Source: Gemmataceae bacterium
GTDB taxonomy: Bacteria; Planctomycetota; Planctomycetia; Gemmatales; Gemmataceae
Length of the DNA: 7,051 nt
Reading direction: 5' to 3'
Assembly: GCA_009691815.1 (NCBI GenBank)
Contig: SIAL01000186.1
Coordinates: 1 to 7,051, forward strand
Below the pieces are notes generated by a model. It saw only the letters and a list, made by a program, of their open reading frames with translations. It did no database searches and was not told the origin of the DNA. The position numbers and the translations under genes were made by a program. Shown piece by piece: positions 4,481 through 7,051 of this stretch (positions are counted from its first letter, which is position 1; every line of letters starts with the position of its first letter).

Positions 4481-7051
4481 ATGAGTGTGAAGAGGCAGAA
4501 AACCAACTATCGCCGTTGGATGGTTTGTGCGGGAATCATGGGTTTCGGCGCCGTTGTGGTGGGAACCCATGTCATTGGGGATTCGCGCAAGCCCGAATCC
4601 AAATTGCAATTGGGCACCAGCGAGGGCCGGGTAGAAACCGCCGCTGAGCGCCGCGGCAAGGAGGAGATCGAGCCGAGCCGCTTTGCGGGTAAGCCGGTCA
4701 TCACCTACAAGACCATTACCGGTGATAAACTGTTCGCCATGCAGCTTCAACCAACGATTGAAGCCGCTCCCCGACCCCGGGACATCCTTATTCTGATCGA
4801 TACCTCGGCGAGTCAAGCCGTGGGCCCATTGAAGGCCTCTGGAGAGTTGGCTCTTGCCCTTTCCCAAGCCATGGGACCCAATGACCGGGTTTCGGTTTGG
4901 ACCGCCAACCTCCACGGAAAGGCGGTCACCAAAGGTTTCATCGAACCTTCCAAGGTGGTCGAATCGCTGGCAACCCTTAAAGATTCCTATGCCTCGGGTG
5001 CCACCAGCCTCAAGGATTCTATCACAGCTGCTTTGGATAGCTTCGAAGCTGGGAATGGTCGCCAAAGAAACATTGTCTTTTTGGGCGATGGCCTGAGTGT
5101 GGCCGATCCCCTCGATAGCGATGCTCGAAACCAGCTGGTTGCGGAAATGGTCCGTCGCGAAGTCGTTTTCCTTCCGGTTCCCATGGGCCTGCGCCTTGAC
5201 CCTATCAACCTCCATGGGTTGGCGACGGGAACGGGTGGCCGGACCGTGCGCATTGAAGCCGGTGAAACCACTCCTCAAATGGTCGCCAAGTTAAACGAGG
5301 CGCTCAAGGTTCCCGTTCTGTACCCCGAGTCCGCCTCCTTTGGCCCAGACTTGGCGGAAGTGCTTCCCGCCAAGCTGCCCCCGCTTCGGACCGATGTCCC
5401 GGTTTTGGTTGTGGGCAAGGTCAAAGAAGGGGTCAATCCCGCGGAAATCGCCTACAAGGTTTCCGGTCGTGTTGCCGGCAAGGTGATTGAAGTTGGCCAA
5501 ACCTTTGAATTACCCGCCGCCGAAGACGCCAACTTCTTCCTTACCCAAGTGATTGGACAATGGCGTGACCGCAAAGATCGCCCGGCCATCCTTCAGGGTG
5601 ACCGCGCGTTGGCCTTTGCCTTCGAGCAAAACAGACTGGCCATGGAAGACACCCTGGCCCGGGGCGAACTTGCCCTGCGCAATGGTCGGCCCGATGCCGC
5701 CGCAAAACTTTTCCGCCAAGCCTCCCAACTTGACCCGTTCAGCAATGAAGCCAAAGCGGGTATCAAGCTTTCCGATGACCTAACTCAGGGTCGTGTAAAA
5801 GCGGAAGAGCTGGCCATCAAGATGGGCATTCCGGGGATCACTCTGGTTGCGGCTCAAACCAAACCGGAAGCCAAACCCGCCCAAGGGGAGGCTGTCGACC
5901 TCGCCGCCAACGATGCCATTAAAGAGGTCCAGGCGCGCCGGGCCGCTTCCGAACAACAGGTCCAAAAGAGAGTCAACGAAGGGGTCAAAGAGGCTGGTCG
6001 CCAACTTCGTGAATCCCCCACCGTGGCCCTTGAAGACCTCAAAAGGCTCAAAGACGAAGTCGAGGGAAACATCGACATCGGACTAGCCACCCGTAACTCT
6101 CTTGTGGGGCGTTTGGTCCGAGAAATTCAGAAGACCGAGCGGGAAGGCCGCGAAATTGAACGCCAACAAAAAGAGTTTGTTGAAGCGGCCACCAAACTTC
6201 AGTCCATGTCCGACGAAGAAAAGCGTGTTTCCATTCAGTCCGAGCGAGTTCGCGAGCGGCTTCGCTTTTATCACGACCTTATTAGTCAAGCCCGCGAGGA
6301 TGAGGCCCAAAGGGTGGCCCAATCCATCAGGCGAGACCTTACCAATCAGGGTATCGAGATTCCTCAAGCGGTAACCGCCGCCTACTACGAAGGGGGCCGC
6401 GCCTACCACCTAAGGGAACTTCGCGATTTGCGTCGCAACCGTGAGGAAAGCTTCCTTGCGGTTATGCTCGAAGTCGAACGAAGCCACATCCCCTTCCCGG
6501 ATGAACCCCCAATCGTATGGCCAGGCGACAACAGTCCCCTGTTCCAAAGGAGGGCTTTCGACCGAACCTTCCGCTTTAAGAACTGGAAGGAACTTTCCGC
6601 CTACCGGCGCGATGCGTACAACGATCCCGGCTACGAACCCCCGGTGCCCGAGTCGGCGAAAAAAATCCGCGAGGTGCTTGTCAGCCAGATCAATTATGTG
6701 GGTCAGGACCTCCCCTCCACCAAGATCAGGGAGGAACTGGAACGAATCCTTTCCGACCGGTTTGGCGTGGATGTGATTTTCAACCTCAAAGCGTTCGAGG
6801 CGGACGGCAACGCTAAGGTCGAAGATCAAGAGATCGGCGATCGCAAAATTCGCAAATTCAAGGGCAAGTTGTCCAACCTGCTTCGGATCATCACGGAAGA
6901 ACACATCACTGGCGGTACCGGGGCGACCTTCCTGATCCGGGACGATCACATTGAAATTACCACCCAAACTGCCGCGCTTAACGAAAAGGTCACACGCATC
7001 TATCCGATTGCGGACCTAGTATTTCCTGTGCAAAGTGCGGTTAACCCCGCC
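4481..7051 (+). CDS. Membrane-anchored vWA protein with TPR-like, coiled-coil and STN-like domains, C-terminus cut by window edge
   Basis: This is 857 codons with no stop before the window ends. A basic start (KRQKTNYRR) leads into one hydrophobic segment at about 14-33, an uncleaved anchor or signal peptide. Residues about 99-270 are a von Willebrand A domain beginning DILILIDTSASQ. Its metal site appears intact: D107-x-S109-x-S111, T175 in SGATS and D203 in LGDG. Residues about 275-370 are beta-rich and include LPPLRTD at 299-305, a segment often seen after vWA domains in such proteins. Residues about 371-430 are paired helices like a TPR (RNGRPDAAAKLFRQA at 400-414). Residues about 475-625 are a charged Arg/Glu/Gln-rich coiled coil. 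A proline-rich linker follows at about 670-725. Residues about 732-828 resemble the STN domain of secretins, then an EKVTRIYPIADLV stretch at 835-847. Metal-dependent protein binding in the envelope is inferred; no enzymatic motif is seen. The vWA call is firm, the STN call moderate, and the biological role unknown. Confidence 0.92.
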   Translation, partial: MSVKRQKTNYRRWMVCAGIMGFGAVVVGTHVIGDSRKPESKLQLGTSEGRVETAAERRGKEEIEPSRFAGKPVITYKTITGDKLFAMQLQPTIEAAPRPRDILILIDTSASQAVGPLKASGELALALSQAMGPNDRVSVWTANLHGKAVTKGFIEPSKVVESLATLKDSYASGATSLKDSITAALDSFEAGNGRQRNIVFLGDGLSVADPLDSDARNQLVAEMVRREVVFLPVPMGLRLDPINLHGLATGTGGRTVRIEAGETTPQMVAKLNEALKVPVLYPESASFGPDLAEVLPAKLPPLRTDVPVLVVGKVKEGVNPAEIAYKVSGRVAGKVIEVGQTFELPAAEDANFFLTQVIGQWRDRKDRPAILQGDRALAFAFEQNRLAMEDTLARGELALRNGRPDAAAKLFRQASQLDPFSNEAKAGIKLSDDLTQGRVKAEELAIKMGIPGITLVAAQTKPEAKPAQGEAVDLAANDAIKEVQARRAASEQQVQKRVNEGVKEAGRQLRESPTVALEDLKRLKDEVEGNIDIGLATRNSLVGRLVREIQKTEREGREIERQQKEFVEAATKLQSMSDEEKRVSIQSERVRERLRFYHDLISQAREDEAQRVAQSIRRDLTNQGIEIPQAVTAAYYEGGRAYHLRELRDLRRNREESFLAVMLEVERSHIPFPDEPPIVWPGDNSPLFQRRAFDRTFRFKNWKELSAYRRDAYNDPGYEPPVPESAKKIREVLVSQINYVGQDLPSTKIREELERILSDRFGVDVIFNLKAFEADGNAKVEDQEIGDRKIRKFKGKLSNLLRIITEEHITGGTGATFLIRDDHIEITTQTAALNEKVTRIYPIADLVFPVQSAVNPA

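Noticed and set aside
4079..4506. Two overlapping minus-strand open frames of about 104 and 110 codons in the intergenic region.
   Set aside because: They overlap each other in different frames. One has a low-complexity His/Ser/Arg-rich translation, neither resembles a known protein, and the longer one reaches into the start of the vWA gene.
4409..5278. A 289-codon open frame on the minus strand opposite the start of the vWA gene.
   Set aside because: It lies antisense to a gene with clear domains and a strong ribosome binding site. Its translation has no recognisable domain and a composition typical of an antisense shadow.

Overview
The window most likely comes from a member of the Planctomycetota. 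The strongest evidence is a protein combining a planctomycete-type cytochrome c domain (PSCyt1) with DUF1549 (PSCyt2) and DUF1553 (PSD1). It is followed 27 bases later by a Tat-exported DUF1501 protein, a gene pairing that is abundant in and typical of this phylum. The DNA looks moderately GC-rich by eye and codon style is similar throughout. I saw no sign of recent transfer, mobile elements, CRISPR, tRNA or rRNA.

Layout. Bases 1-1049 (minus strand) hold the N-terminal 349 residues of a DUF1501 protein that runs off the left edge. Bases 1077-3935 (minus) hold the complete 952-residue PSCyt1/PSCyt2/PSD1 protein, read first in the same two-gene operon. Bases 3936-4480 form a 545-base divergent intergenic region with a perfect 12-bp palindrome, two adjacent inverted repeats and weak promoter candidates. 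Bases 4481-7051 (plus) hold the first 857 residues of a large membrane-anchored protein that runs off the right edge. Its order is: membrane anchor, von Willebrand factor A (vWA) domain with an intact metal-binding site, beta-rich segment, TPR-like helices, long coiled coil, and a domain resembling the secretin/TonB short N-terminal (STN) domain.

How the genes relate. The minus-strand pair probably makes two exported proteins that act together outside the cytoplasm: a di-haem-motif protein using a Sec-type signal and an alkaline-phosphatase-like protein using a Tat signal. Their biochemical role is not established; involvement in breakdown of complex or sulfated carbohydrates has been suggested for the families. 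The divergent vWA protein looks like an envelope scaffold or adhesion/assembly factor. Only the shared intergenic region links it to the pair, so common regulation is possible but not shown.

The least ordinary points are the golvesin-C-terminal-like beta-sandwich inserted into the coiled-coil region of the cytochrome protein, the vWA/TPR/coiled-coil/STN-like architecture, and the dyad-rich intergenic region.
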